Below, piece by piece: positions 11,547 through 22,158 of a stretch of DNA of 64,000 nt. The position numbers were made by a program, and so were the translations under genes. Under the pieces are notes generated by a model, which saw only the letters and a list, made by a program, of their open reading frames with translations, did no database searches and was not told the DNA's origin. How positions within the stretch are numbered: the stretch's first letter is position 1; every line of letters starts with the position of its first letter. Origin of the DNA: Diaporthe sp. PMI_573 (taxonomy: Eukaryota; Ascomycota; Sordariomycetes; Diaporthales; Diaporthaceae). The DNA is taken from positions 1,798,001-1,862,000 of the forward strand of contig JAJTUP010000001.1 of assembly GCA_021399435.1 (NCBI GenBank), in the 5' to 3' direction.

Positions 11547-13639
11547 CCTGCGAATATCCCAGATTAACTAAACCAACTAAGGAAAATTAGCTTTAGAGTT
11601 CACGGTCACTCATAAAGTACCGTAATATTTCAGAAAAGCCAACTACGTGCCGATCATCATGTAATGTGACACTCCCATGCTATCGAATCGTACATCAGTC
11701 TCGCAAAGGTCTTGCCACAACACGTCCGTTTATTCAGTTCAACACAAGGATATTCTTTCGCAGTACGCTGGATTCCATCCGCCTGCGAGTTTATTGATGT
11801 TCTTATGGGTTGGTCACTGGGCAAGGGTATTGCATGTCACGGAAGGTTTGGTTTGTTTGCAGTAGCCCATGTAGCGGAGCCTTGATCGGTGCTGTTTCTC
11901 CAGCGGCCCAGGCTCTTGACTCGAAAGACGGTCTTCCGTCTATTTCTAGCTGTGAAGTTCCACAAACACACCAGCTCGTCTGCATCAGGGCGAGATTCAA
12001 TGTCTTAAACGAGTCATGACTTTCGACGCGGCTGAGTTTTGCCTTGGGCTTTCTGCTCCGAGGCTCCATCCCACCCACTTGAGCGAACTGAGTTTTCGGA
12101 AATCCAGCTCCTTCGCACCCGAAACTGAATGGGGTTTGATATTTCTGATGCTACTGCCAGTCAAATTAAATTGACGGTACAAAACTCTATCTTTGAGGCT
12201 CATAGGCACTTTGATCTTTCGACCCTTATTCACAGGAAGTCGAGTCTCATGTATATTGAGTGATATTGGTAGGGAAATTGTCCTTCTCTGTGAGTCACTT
12301 TCAGTGGGGAAGAGTAAGCTTATGTGAATGTAACATGGTCACATGTAGCATCTTGCTTGTACAGAATTTTGTAGCAATAGCGAACACGGAAAAGCATTCA
12401 CTGGAATCAGACCGCATGTTGAGCTGTCATTTGTTGTATTCTACAAAAGCTTCCCTTGGTAGCCTGAGTTTCGGCGCAAAAGAAACATTGCTGAGTTTGG
12501 CTTGGCGACACTTGAGGTCCTCTGGGATCCGCGAAAAAGTTTGAACCTGTCACATTCATCAGGCAACATGGGCGAGGCAGGTCTCTGCCGTCATTTCGGT
12601 AAACGTCCAAGTGAAAGGAGATAGATACAATGAAGAAGCTGCCCTTCGCTGCGTGGACACCGACTAAGGAGTCTGGGTTCAGCAGCCCCGCGTCAACTGA
12701 TCGAAGACATGCCCTTCTAGAATAGACTAAAAGTATCAACATCAGAAGTTCCAGGCCGCTCGTTCAAAAGGCGGCGGGAAGGATTTGGCAACGTTCTTTT
12801 CACGTTTTGTGGGGAAACGTGGCGGTCACTCACAATGAGTGGTCGAAATTCTTCCCACCTCGTTGTTTGACAATTTCCGCTTCGGGTCCTGAATAGAACT
12901 TCACCAGCCGCCCCTCCCAAGGAGTCTCCAGCCCCACAGAAGCTGCTTATTGACAAAAGAAGCATTGCTACAGAGATTCTTCACCAATCAATCCTCCTGA
13001 TTGGGCCATCGCAAATGACAAAAATATCGTCGGGCTGGCGAGCGGGCGAGCATGTTGGAACAGCATTTTCCGCCTCAACGTTGACAAGCTTTGTCACCAC
13101 ATCTTTGAGAAGCGGCTTCTATTCAAACCCTGAAATGGGCATGCTCAGCAAAAGAAGCTGCCGACACGGTGGGATCAGCCGTCGAAATGGAGGCAAGCGC
13201 AAGTGGTCATTTTGCAGTGCACTGAGTGTTCTTTCAATTGACACGATGGTTGGGCGGCAGGGTGTATTGAAGCCTGCTGCGTGGCCATCCGAAAGTGTGC
13301 GTTTCGACCGGGTGGCCCTATTCAGCATTTGAGGTCTATTGTCCATCAATAGGCCGACTCCACGGGACTTCTCTGAATAGGCCAACCTCCCCATGGGTAT
13401 AAGATCCCAAGGATGGGAGACCTCATTCCCAATTCTCTTCTCCTCTCCCCACCGACAGATACAAGAAGGATCAACCTGATCTCCGACAGATCTCTCAAGA
13501 CAAGTTTGTTTCCCAGTGAGAACGATAAGTTCCACGACTCAACGGTCACACCCATATCAAAAAATCCACAAAAAAAAAGAAAAGGCAAATCAGCCAGTCA
13601 ATCACTCATACTCTTTCTCTTCAAGACAACATCTTCAAC
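11547..13639. other. Intergenic upstream of the pheromone precursor
   Basis: About 2.1 kb with no supported gene. The last 250 nt before the pheromone gene contain a TATAAG element and a C/T-rich stretch, consistent with a strong promoter. Open frames such as 12407..12742 and 13119..13535 on the minus strand show no known motif. Confidence 0.55.
13398..13403 (+). promoter_or_regulatory. TATA-like element of the pheromone gene
   Basis: TATAAG lies about 240 nt upstream of the ATG at 13640. It is followed by a pyrimidine-rich run around 13424-13450, a common layout at highly transcribed fungal genes. This is position and sequence only, with no direct evidence of function. Confidence 0.3.
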
Positions 13640-14680
13640 ATGAAGTTTACCGTCATCGCAGTCGCGGCCATTTCCGCGCTCTCCACCAACGCCGTCGCCA
13701 TCGCGGCCGCCGAGGCCAACCCGTCTCCTGAGGCATGGTGCTTCTGGAAGGGTCAGGGCTGTTGGAAGGCCAAGCGGGCAGCCGACGCCTTCAGCTCGGC
13801 CCTCCAGTCGACAGGCGGATACAAGGAGTCCCGCGCCGCCGACGTCTCCAACCACCAGGGCGGCGCAGCCTACCACGCCAAGAGGTCCTTCGCGGATCTC
13901 GCGGCCATCGTCGCCTCCGCCTACCCCAGCCCCGAAGCCCTGTACGAGGACCTCAACCTCGCCGGGGCCTTCCCCCCTGACTCCAACCTCACCATCGCCG
14001 AGGGCGAGGGCGAGGGCCCGCCCCCAGGGTTCGAGGGTTCCGGCCCCGAGGACGGGTCCCCCATCGCCGCCCGTGACGAGGCCGCCATCGACCCCAGGTG
14101 GTGCTTCTGGAAGGGCCAAGGGTGCTGGAAGCGCGAGGCCACCCCCTGGTGTTTCTGGAAGGGACAGGGCTGCTGGAAGCGCGGAGTCGAGATGAGCAAG
14201 CGCGAGGCCGAGGCGAACCCGTGGTGCTTCTGGAAGGGCCAGGGCTGCTGGAAGCGGGCGGACGAGAGCAGCACCGCGGTCGAGAGGCGCGATGCCTCGC
14301 CCGCCTTCTGCCCCTTTGGTGGCGAGGCCGGATCCGTGTGCTACGCCTCCAAGCGCGACTTCATCGAGGCCGACAAGCGGTCGTGCGAGCAGCCCGGCGA
14401 GGCGTGCCACAAGGCCCGCACCGCCGCCGAGGCCCTCATCCGCGCCATCGAGTCCGGCGACGCCGAGGCCTCCCCCGCCAAGCGTGACGCAGCCAAGGAC
14501 GTCGAGGCCAGGTGGTGCTTCTGGAAGGGCCAGGGCTGCTGGAAGCGCGACGGCATGGACGACGTCGTCGCCCGCTGCAACAGCCCCAGCGGTGCCTGCA
14601 CTGCTGCCCGCCGCGACCTGACCAGCATGCACGCCGCTGCCCGCAACCTCCTCGACTCTCTTGACGCCGAGGTCGTGTAA
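13640..14680 (+). CDS. ppg1: Alpha-factor-type mating pheromone precursor, five peptide copies
   Basis: Secreted precursor, 346 aa, no intron. A signal peptide covers about residues 1-21 (MKFTVIAVAAISALSTNAVA). Five identical copies of WCFWKGQGCW lie at residues 33-42, 154-163, 170-179, 195-204 and 292-301. This is the W-C-x-W-x-G-x-x-C-W class of ascomycete alpha pheromone, close to the WCTWKGQPCW described in Fusarium. Copies 2-5 are followed directly by KR (Kex2 site), copy 1 by KAKR. Leaders before copies 1, 3 and 4 are strings of x-Ala/x-Pro dipeptides (EA, NP, TP, SP), substrates of Ste13-type aminopeptidase. Copies 2 and 5 have an Arg next to the Trp (DPR-W, EAR-W). Three further Cys pairs lie at 224/234, 249/256 and 313/320. 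The product would signal to a Ste2-like receptor (Pre-2 type) on the opposite mating partner. Confidence 0.95.
   Translation: MKFTVIAVAAISALSTNAVAIAAAEANPSPEAWCFWKGQGCWKAKRAADAFSSALQSTGGYKESRAADVSNHQGGAAYHAKRSFADLAAIVASAYPSPEALYEDLNLAGAFPPDSNLTIAEGEGEGPPPGFEGSGPEDGSPIAARDEAAIDPRWCFWKGQGCWKREATPWCFWKGQGCWKRGVEMSKREAEANPWCFWKGQGCWKRADESSTAVERRDASPAFCPFGGEAGSVCYASKRDFIEADKRSCEQPGEACHKARTAAEALIRAIESGDAEASPAKRDAAKDVEARWCFWKGQGCWKRDGMDDVVARCNSPSGACTAARRDLTSMHAAARNLLDSLDAEVV
13736..14542 (+). repeat. Five 30-nt pheromone-coding repeats
   Basis: Copies lie at 13736-13765, 14099-14128, 14147-14176, 14222-14251 and 14513-14542. All encode the same decapeptide; copies 4 and 5 are identical at DNA level and the others differ only at synonymous third positions. 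Copies 2, 3 and 4 are clustered (spacers of 18 and 45 nt), while 1 and 5 are distant. Confidence 0.93.
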
Positions 14681-15489
14681 ATATTGTGAGTTGGCAGAGT
14701 CCACATGTAAAGGAGGAGCATCATACTGACATTTTCCACCAGCCCTCCGCATGACACATAACTTCTTCACGAAGACAATAAAACAAAACAGTTTTCCATT
14801 CTTCAAATGACATGGACCCATCTCCGACATCATACTCGGAGTCACCTCGCCATACATACCAACAACAAAATCTTCTCTTCGTGTTCATCGAGCATCCGCG
14901 ACAGACGCCATTCTTCGCTCAGAGGTTGGATCTGCAGGGAGACATATCTCTCACCAGCACAAGCGGCAGCTCATGAATCTATTTCTATCATCTCGATAAC
15001 CAGTTAGTGGACGGGCAACCATGGCGGGGGATGAGGGCATGTCAATTACCACATATTTTAGGAACGAGACAGCGCGGCGGTCGAGTCACGCAGCTCTCGG
15101 GATTTAGTTACCCTAAATCCAAAGTATTTAGGGAGGCAGAATTGACAATATTCTTCTGCCACAGGATTGCTGATTTCCATCTGATGCTGTGAGAAATTGT
15201 AGACATTTGGCTCATGACGCTGCTCCTGCAGCCTTGGACTGAGCCGTTCTGAATGAATATCTTGTGAGTGAAGCAAAGTAAACGATCCGTCTCATGTGAG
15301 CATATCAAATTGGGCGACTGCCTCAGGGTATAATCCATTTGCCCTAGGTGATTCGCACACATCTCTGAACGTATTTCCATGCTCTTTGGTTCGGTCCATA
15401 CCTGATCCGTAGGCTCTCATCGTATCAATCAATATGCCAAGTGAATATCCCGCCACAAAAACGCCCGTCTCTTCCCCCCAATCCACGCC
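14681..15489. other. Intergenic between convergent pheromone and CCDC90-like genes
   Basis: Convergent 3' ends. AATAAAACA around 14779-14787 fits a polyadenylation signal of the pheromone transcript. No gene is supported. Confidence 0.5.
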
Positions 15490-16399
15490 TCACATCAACA
15501 ACCGCCAAGCACCAAGCATCAGCGCGGCAAAACCAGTGCACACACCAATAAGCCACTGCAGCGTCTGGAACTTGACCATCTCGAGCTGCTGGCGCAAGGC
15601 GCCGGCCTCCTGCTCGATCTTGGTCTCGGTCTCCTTGATGCGCAGCTCCTGCGACACGGCCTCCTCGCGGATGCGGCCCTTCTCGAGGTTGAGGTCGAGC
15701 CGCACGCTCGCCTGCGTGCGCCCGATCTCGTCCTTGAGGCGGTTGTTGAGCTTGCCGATGTCGTTGGTGAGGCGCTCGTGCGCGGACCGCGTCGCGTTCG
15801 ACTCGGTGCTGTCCGCCGAGAGCAGCTCGGACCGCAGCGTCGCGAAGTCTACCTTTTGCGTGTATGTTGCCTTGGCTGCGTCCTCGCGGAGGACCATCGT
15901 GCGCGTGAGGTTCTGGATGCTGTGGACGAGGTGGGCAGGAAGTGTCAGTCTGGGGGCGTCTCACATTGCTTGATCGGTTGGATCAGGGGTGGGACTGGGC
16001 AGCGGGAGTGTGCGTTTCTTCTAACCTTTCTTCGATCACGTCGTTCAGCACTTTCATCATGGCTACCGACTGGTCCTCCGTGAAACCCTCGCCTTGCAGC
16101 CGCTGGACGAACTTGAGTGTGTCGAAGTGGTGGTCTCTCCTGCGAGGGGCTGAGGCGTGGAATGCCCTCCGCAGGCCAGGCTGCTGGAGCATGGAACGGG
16201 GTTGTTGGCTGGCGTTGATTCCGTTGTGTCGTACCGCACTTCTGTCATTGTGTATAGATCGTGCCGGAGGTTGCCATGGTCGCAGGGTGCTCGACTGGGT
16301 CGCGGCCAAAGATGTCGCAACGCATTGCCTTGCAACGGGCGCAGTCCAGCTGAGCCGGGGCAGCAAGAAGCTGGGCAGTGTTGACACGGCGGTGGCCAT
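15490..16399 (-). CDS. Mitochondrial CCDC90/DUF1640-family coiled-coil protein
   Basis: Inner-membrane protein of the DUF1640 (CCDC90, MCUR1/FMP32) family, 267 aa. Exons 16399..16026 and 15919..15490 are separated by a 106-nt intron with a GTTAGA donor; phases agree. The N-terminus is rich in Arg, Ser and Ala with few acids, a typical mitochondrial presequence. Next comes FDTLKFVQRLQGEGFTEDQ, the family signature, then a long coiled coil (about residues 140-235) and a single C-terminal hydrophobic helix (LQWLIGVCTGFAALMLGAW). Animal relatives have been linked to the mitochondrial calcium uniporter and to proline metabolism or cytochrome oxidase assembly; which role applies here is not visible. 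Confidence 0.88.
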
Positions 16400-16595
16400 G
16401 GCTGGGAGGGAGGAGAGGAGTCGTAAGTAGGTGTGTAGTTCAGAGCGGGATTAAAGTGTTCCAAGCTTGCGATGTCACAGGCATTTATTGCACCCCTGGA
16501 CAGCTACAGTCGACAAATGACTTAACGTTCATGTGTCCATAGACTCGGTCCCACCCACCGGTCGACGGCAGACGTCTCGGGGACCAGGCACTGCA

Positions 16596-16603
16596 TGACG
16601 TAA
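16596..16603 (-). promoter_or_regulatory. CRE/ATF-like site TGACGTAA
   Basis: TGACGTAA matches the ATF/CREB bZIP half-palindrome and lies about 200 nt upstream of the ATG of the CCDC90-like gene. It sits 20 nt from an inverted CCAAT box. Predicted by sequence only. Confidence 0.35.
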
Positions 16604-16622
16604 TCACAACCCCAGCTCGCTG

Positions 16623-16627
16623 ATTGG
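16623..16627 (-). promoter_or_regulatory. CCAAT box
   Basis: ATTGG on the plus strand reads CCAAT on the coding strand of the CCDC90-like gene, about 225 nt upstream of its start codon. HAP/CBC factors use such sites at many fungal mitochondrial-protein genes. Confidence 0.4.
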
Positions 16628-17415
16628 CCAGTATTGTAGCCCCACTACGAACAAGCCGCCCTTTAAAACTGCTTGGGCCCGTCGCCGCCAGCGAATTTTT
16701 CTTCTCTTTCCTTTCTTCAGTATGAAAATACACAACGCAAAAATTCACATTCTCGGGATAGTATTTCGATACGAGGTACTCCTTCGCCTCTCGGCGCTGG
16801 ACGTACCCAGGACTGTTGAACTCTCCCGGACAGAATGGAGATCAGACACACAGCGAACGATCTTGGGTGCGGCGTGTCCCTCGCCTTCGAGGTATGGGAC
16901 GGGCCGCAATGATTGAGCGTACATTTCATGGTTCGAGCTCAGCGATTAAGAGACGACAGCGCAACCGTTGGGGGGGATGACCACCGTAGTTTCCATGGGT
17001 GTAGATGTTTGCAGCCGTCCCAGGCAGCTTGACGGACTGGACCATGCATCAGTTGGGGTCTGGTTAGGGACGCTCGCCTTTGCATCCTACCTTGTGTTTG
17101 GCCCGCAACATTTCGAGGTGCTGTTTGCGTTATCATGACCTACGATTACATATCACCTCGTCTCTGGTTGGGAATAAGGCTAGACCAAGCGTCTCCTCCT
17201 GTGAACCTTGGGCTCAGTTCATCAGTTTTCCCTCGCAAGCACCGTTGGTCACAGCTGACGCGGTGGGGTTGACATTGAGGTCCATGGAACAACATCACAT
17301 GCCATCACACGAAAGCATCTCTAGTGAGTCGTCAGAGCAGTTCAAACAGTACTCGTAATCACAATGCTATGGGTATCTACACAATCTGTAAAAGTACACT
17401 ACAGTACAGTACAAC

Positions 17416-20253
17416 CTAGTCCCCGCCCGAAAGAGGTCCACCTCTCTTGGCTATGTTAGCATCCTTCGAGACGGGGTCAACGATCTTGAGCCACTCCCCG
17501 TTGAAGGCGTTGATAAGCCAGTCCTGCAGTTTCTCATACACAATCTGGTTGGCATTGTGGAAGTAGATGCTGTGGTCCGAGTCCGGGAACACGTGGACGT
17601 CGTAGTCCGAGACACCCGCCTGGTCGAGCTTGTCCAGCAGCGTCAGCGTGTTCTGCACGTGCACGTTGTCGTCCGCCGTGCCGTGCATCACCAGGAACCG
17701 CACGTTCTGCGCCAGCGCCGACGCGTTGCTGACGGCGGTGCCGTCGTAACCCGCGGCGTTCTCCTGCGGCGTCTTCATGTACCGCTCCGTGTACACCGAG
17801 TCGTAGTACCGCCAGTCCGTCACGGGCGCCACCGCCATGCCGTAGCTGAACGTCTGCCCGGCGTCCTGCTCCAGCGTCTTGAGCGCCATGTACCCGCCGT
17901 ACGACCAGCCCCAGATCGCGATCCGCGACGCGTCCACGTACGAGAGCGATGCCCAGTGCTTCGCGGCCGCGATCTGGTCGTGCGACTCCCAGTGGCCCAG
18001 CTGCCCGCGGACCACCACGCGGTTCTTCCGGCCGATGAAGCCGGTACCGCGGCCGTCCACCGTCACGACGATGTAGCCGTGGTGGGTCAGCGCAGATTGG
18101 AAATCTTGTTTGAATGTTTTCTTCACTTCCTGCGAGCCGGGGCCGCTATACTGATAGAACAAGACAGGGTACTTGTTCTTGGGGTTGAAGTGGGCCGGCC
18201 GCCGCTCGATATAATTCAGCTCGACCCCATCCACGTTTACTGTGCCATATATCTTGAGGGGCAACTCGTATTTCTTAGCGCGGTCTGCGAGGTCCTTGTT
18301 CGTCTCCACAACGTGCTCGTACTTTTCGGAGTTGCTGGGCGTGCTCACAACCTTCTGCCAGGGGATCTTGGGCCCTTGATAGTTCAGCAGGGCGTATCCC
18401 GCTCCGGAGGAGAATGAAGCAGAATAGTAAGCCTCCTCGGAAGTCTCAGTCATGGGCTTCAGGTCAGTTCCGTCAATTTTGACTGTGTATATGTGGCGCG
18501 TAGTCGACGATTCCTTGGTCCCGATGAAGTAGACGAGATTGTTCTTCAGATCTACTGCTGACGGCGCGCTGTCGACCTCCCAATCCCCCTTGGTGAGCAT
18601 GGTGGGTTCTGGGTTGTCCAGGGGGGAGAAATAGGCCAGGTGATCGCCGTCATCGTAGATGACAGTGTCGATATACCCAGCTTCGGGCCGTTCGTTTGTC
18701 GGGTCTGGAGGTATGTAGCGAGTATTCTGGGAGATCTCGAACCAGCCTCCATCCAATTTACCCACGTCAACCGTCCTGACCGTCTTTCCGGACCGAGTTG
18801 CGACATCGACAAGAACCACACGCATAACGTCGGAGATACGGTTGGTCTCTTTTATGAGAACACTTTGTCCCGTCCAGACCACGGTAGTAATGAGGCGATC
18901 CTCGTCTGCAAAGCCACCTTCGATGTTTACCTCAAAGTTGTCGCCGCGATCAACATCATGGAAGAGCAGGTCCACAACGGGGTTCGGCGCGCCGGCCTTG
19001 GGGTATTTCATGTAGAGCTCCTGCGGGTAGTTCTCTAGTGAATCGAGGTGCCCGCCTTTTGGCTTCGATATGAAGTATTGGACGGGATACTCAGGCACAG
19101 CTGTGTCGTTTGTCCTGAAGAAGGCGAGATATTTGCCATCTTCGGACCACCAGGTGGCAGTGTCGCCGCCGAGAACCTCCTCTTCGTAGACCCAGTCCGG
19201 ACGACCGTAGAAGTAGTTCTCGCCGCCATCCTCGGTGATCTGGCGCACCTCTTGAGATCCAACCCAGCGCAGGTACAGGTTGTTCTCCCTGACGAAAGCG
19301 ATTGCGTTGCTCGTAGGGCTCCACTTGGCAAGCTGCACCTGCGCTTCGGCAGCCCCGGGGATTAGCGGTTCCGCGCTCTGCCTTGTGACATCGAAGATCC
19401 AGTACCTGGCCGTGAACGAATGCCGGAAGACTTGCTCCTTATTGGTGCTGACGAGCACTTTTTTCATGTCCGAGCTGGGCCATGCATCAACAATCTGGTA
19501 CTGGTTCCCCTCAAAACCGAACCTGCTGCTCTTGATCAAGGTTGTTGATTTTGCAGCACCGACGCCAGCGGCCGCATCTGGATCCTGGCTCCTAACGTCC
19601 TCTACCACCAGATAGTCTTTAAGGGCAGCATCCTGTTCGAGGAGCAGCCCATCCTCCCCGTTGGGGCCTGCAATCCAGCTCATGGTGTGGGTGACAGGCC
19701 TCCACGCGCCCGACATGACCTCCTCGAGGGTGAGCTTCTTACCACTGCCCCGCGCGATGGTAGCTTGCGGGTCATGTTCAAAGCTGGAGCCGTGCTTGTA
19801 GGTCTTGGAGGATACGTAAAGGACCAGTGCGACCACCCAGGCGGCGACGAAGACGCCAGACAGGATCAGGACGAGACGCTTAAGGCTCCTGTCCATGTAC
19901 TTGGGGCGGGCTATGGCGGCGCCATTGGGGAGGAATGGGCCGGTCTCGAGGTCACTGGACGCCTCCTCCTTGAGCGGGTCATCGTCGTCGAATTCGGAGA
20001 GGGTGTCTCGGTCGGCATAAGGAGCGTTGCTTCGACGGGCAGCAGGGGGGGAGGTCCGGCGCTTCGAAGAAGAGGGATGGTGATTTAACATGCGGTCGTT
20101 GATGCGCTCGAACACAATACTGGTGGTTGAAACGGAGGTGTCGGACTCGTGGGACTCGTGCGATGTCCTCGGGAGATTGTCGGAGGAAGCCATCGTCAGG
20201 GTTTGGGCGGAAGCGGGCGTTAGATAAGGTGTATCTAGACTCCTACCAGACAA
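17416..20253 (-). CDS. dapB: Dipeptidyl aminopeptidase, type-II membrane protein (DapB/Ste13/Dap2 family)
   Basis: Serine protease of family S9B that removes x-Pro and x-Ala dipeptides from N-termini; 945 aa, no intron. A Ser-rich cytoplasmic tail of about 125 residues precedes one transmembrane helix (about 127-147). The beta-propeller (DPPIV_N) follows, then the alpha/beta-hydrolase domain. The catalytic triad is visible: Ser in [12 protein letters not shown] (near 785), Asp in [13 protein letters not shown] (near 861) and His in [11 protein letters not shown] (near 893). The Glu pair that binds the substrate amino end is in DWVYEEEVL. An in-frame methionine at residue 21 (20193, [12 protein letters not shown]) may be the real start. 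Yeast has a vacuolar (Dap2) and a Golgi (Ste13) form. The family resemblance is clear, but localisation cannot be decided from sequence. Confidence 0.93.
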   Translation of the reverse strand: MSGRSLDTPYLTPASAQTLTMASSDNLPRTSHESHESDTSVSTTSIVFERINDRMLNHHPSSSKRRTSPPAARRSNAPYADRDTLSEFDDDDPLKEEASSDLETGPFLPNGAAIARPKYMDRSLKRLVLILSGVFVAAWVVALVLYVSSKTYKHGSSFEHDPQATIARGSGKKLTLEEVMSGAWRPVTHTMSWIAGPNGEDGLLLEQDAALKDYLVVEDVRSQDPDAAAGVGAAKSTTLIKSSRFGFEGNQYQIVDAWPSSDMKKVLVSTNKEQVFRHSFTARYWIFDVTRQSAEPLIPGAAEAQVQLAKWSPTSNAIAFVRENNLYLRWVGSQEVRQITEDGGENYFYGRPDWVYEEEVLGGDTATWWSEDGKYLAFFRTNDTAVPEYPVQYFISKPKGGHLDSLENYPQELYMKYPKAGAPNPVVDLLFHDVDRGDNFEVNIEGGFADEDRLITTVVWTGQSVLIKETNRISDVMRVVLVDVATRSGKTVRTVDVGKLDGGWFEISQNTRYIPPDPTNERPEAGYIDTVIYDDGDHLAYFSPLDNPEPTMLTKGDWEVDSAPSAVDLKNNLVYFIGTKESSTTRHIYTVKIDGTDLKPMTETSEEAYYSASFSSGAGYALLNYQGPKIPWQKVVSTPSNSEKYEHVVETNKDLADRAKKYELPLKIYGTVNVDGVELNYIERRPAHFNPKNKYPVLFYQYSGPGSQEVKKTFKQDFQSALTHHGYIVVTVDGRGTGFIGRKNRVVVRGQLGHWESHDQIAAAKHWASLSYVDASRIAIWGWSYGGYMALKTLEQDAGQTFSYGMAVAPVTDWRYYDSVYTERYMKTPQENAAGYDGTAVSNASALAQNVRFLVMHGTADDNVHVQNTLTLLDKLDQAGVSDYDVHVFPDSDHSIYFHNANQIVYEKLQDWLINAFNGEWLKIVDPVSKDANIAKRGGPLSGGD

Positions 20254-22158
20254 GCCCGCACCGCACTACTGTAGTAGGCTGAGCTAGAAATAAGTCAAAG
20301 TAGTGAGAGGAGGGTAGAGATCATGAGTGAGGATGAAACAACATGTCGCGCTTGGCCACCCTTGGCGGGAGACTGCGGGTGAGGGCGGGAGAGTGTGAAG
20401 GCGAACGTTAGCTATTGAAACCCTGATTCGGATGACACGAGGGGGCCCTTTGTGGTTCTTATCGCGTGTGCGGGTCCGGGGTGATAGCGGGTAGCGTGTG
20501 GCAAGAGAGCCGCCAAGTTTAGGCTACCCCAGCTCTAACTTCAGTGGTCTACTGAAGATGGTGTCCCTAAGGTTAAGTTCAAACACGACTCGTTCAACCA
20601 TAAATGAACTCAAGAACCGCCCCAACCATGGCTTCTTCCACCTCTATCTGGGCTCCTACTCTCTGTCAGGAATTCAAGCAAACCTAATTGTCCGCTTCCC
20701 ATTTCCAATGCACTAAATTTACAACGGACAGGTGCTGCCCAGCGTGGGGGTTTTGAGTTGTGACATGAGTCGACGCAGATCAGGGGCTGGTGCGCTCGGG
20801 CAGGTCACAGCAGATCTTGGGCCGTTGCATCGGAACCGCACTCAAGCCCGGCAGAGACACGAGAGAAACATTTGATATCCAGAAATAAAATACAAAATAC
20901 AAACATAGGCGAGAGTGGCCTTCAGTCCGGGTTTGGACTCAATCGATGCAGCCCATAGGATCGAGCCATTTTCAAAGACTTTCACATCGAAACATACTTG
21001 ATGGCAAAAGTCGATCCGGGCGGATGAGGACTACCTCACTGTTTCAGCATTCCCAGAGCCGTCGCTTGCACTGAAAGCTCTCAGCATCGTCTCGAATTGC
21101 GAGAATATTGCGGGTTGTCCTACCATTGGACAGGCACAAATATCATCATCGATGGATTCAGTCACTACACTGTAATGCTCCGAGTAGTTAAGCCATGATT
21201 TGTTCCGTGTCATCAAGCGTGAGCAAGCCATGTTGCGAGAGCTTACTAGCCTCCTGGGGTCAAAAGGTCTTGGATGGCTCATACAAGCAGGTGAAGTTTG
21301 CTCAACGAACTGTACGCAATCATGTGGTAAATTTTGTTTGTTTCCTTCTGTGAGCGACTCCTGGGTTCTCAGAGGGTAGAAGGCAGCATTGCTCAGAAAT
21401 TCGCTGCGAAGACACAGTCCCACCTCATGACTAAAGACCGCACAGCGGTCATATTTACAATCTCGAGAAGCTGGAATTATTTTGGTGACACGCTGGCTGC
21501 AGTAACATGAAGAGGCAGAAAACTGCGTAAAGGTAGTCAAAGTGACTCCAACGTCTGCTCACCGTCCCGTCCATATTGCCAGGAGACGGATCTCGACCTC
21601 GATCATTGCAAGAGCGAGTAAATGAGCATATTGGCCATCTGTCGTGGCTTCTTCCACTTCCAGAGCTCCACAAATCCTTACAAATAACGCGCTTTCATTC
21701 ATGTCAACGGACCCCAAAGCAGTGATGCTAATGTTGGTACTCACAACCTCAAATATCTTCCCTACGTTTTATCCCCTACCGAGACATCTTCAACTATGCA
21801 CATCGGCTCCTATGCCGCATCAAAGCAAAGGGGAACAAGGTTCTGCAGAAGGGAAGCAGTCCTCAGATGGAGGAAGCTCATAAGGCGCGCTATGGGTGTG
21901 AACAAACCCAAACTCTCCTCGAGCGATGACAGCTCTTCTTTCAGACTCTTACAGGAGGAAAGTTTAGCCAACGACATGGGATTTATGAGTTGAACAGGAT
22001 TACAAGTGCAGGTCTTCCTTGAGGACGAATATTCGATACGAGCCTGATGCTATCTAAATATTCATTGGTAGCCTGAGCATACCACCGTCATTCAGGAGAG
22101 AAACGTGTCGGTAGAATCTAGGGGAATCATCGTGATACACATGTTCTGACCATCAAAC
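20254..22158. other. Intergenic upstream of the aminopeptidase, with unassigned open frames
   Basis: The first 600 nt are promoter of the aminopeptidase gene. Between 21031 and 21744 the minus strand has two open frames: 21744..21559, starting MSTNISITALGSVDMNES, and 21540..21031, Cys- and Ser-rich. A GTGAGC...ACGCAG mini-intron could link them only with loss of frame. No domain is recognised, so I do not call a gene. Confidence 0.4.

Larger units (their letters stand above)
16400..17415. other. Intergenic: promoter of the CCDC90-like gene
   Basis: About 1 kb between the start of the CCDC90-like gene and the 3' end of the aminopeptidase gene, both minus strand. It contains a CRE-like TGACGTAA and an inverted CCAAT box about 200-230 nt from the start codon. 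No gene is supported. Confidence 0.55.

Noticed and set aside
13598..14857. 419-codon open frame antisense to the pheromone precursor
   Set aside because: It is Gly/Ala/Leu-rich as expected from the complement of a GC-rich gene with strong codon bias; the plus strand has signal peptide, Kex2 sites and exact repeats.
21031..21744. Two minus-strand open frames that might form a small gene
   Set aside because: The only plausible mini-intron does not preserve the downstream frame, and no domain is recognised.
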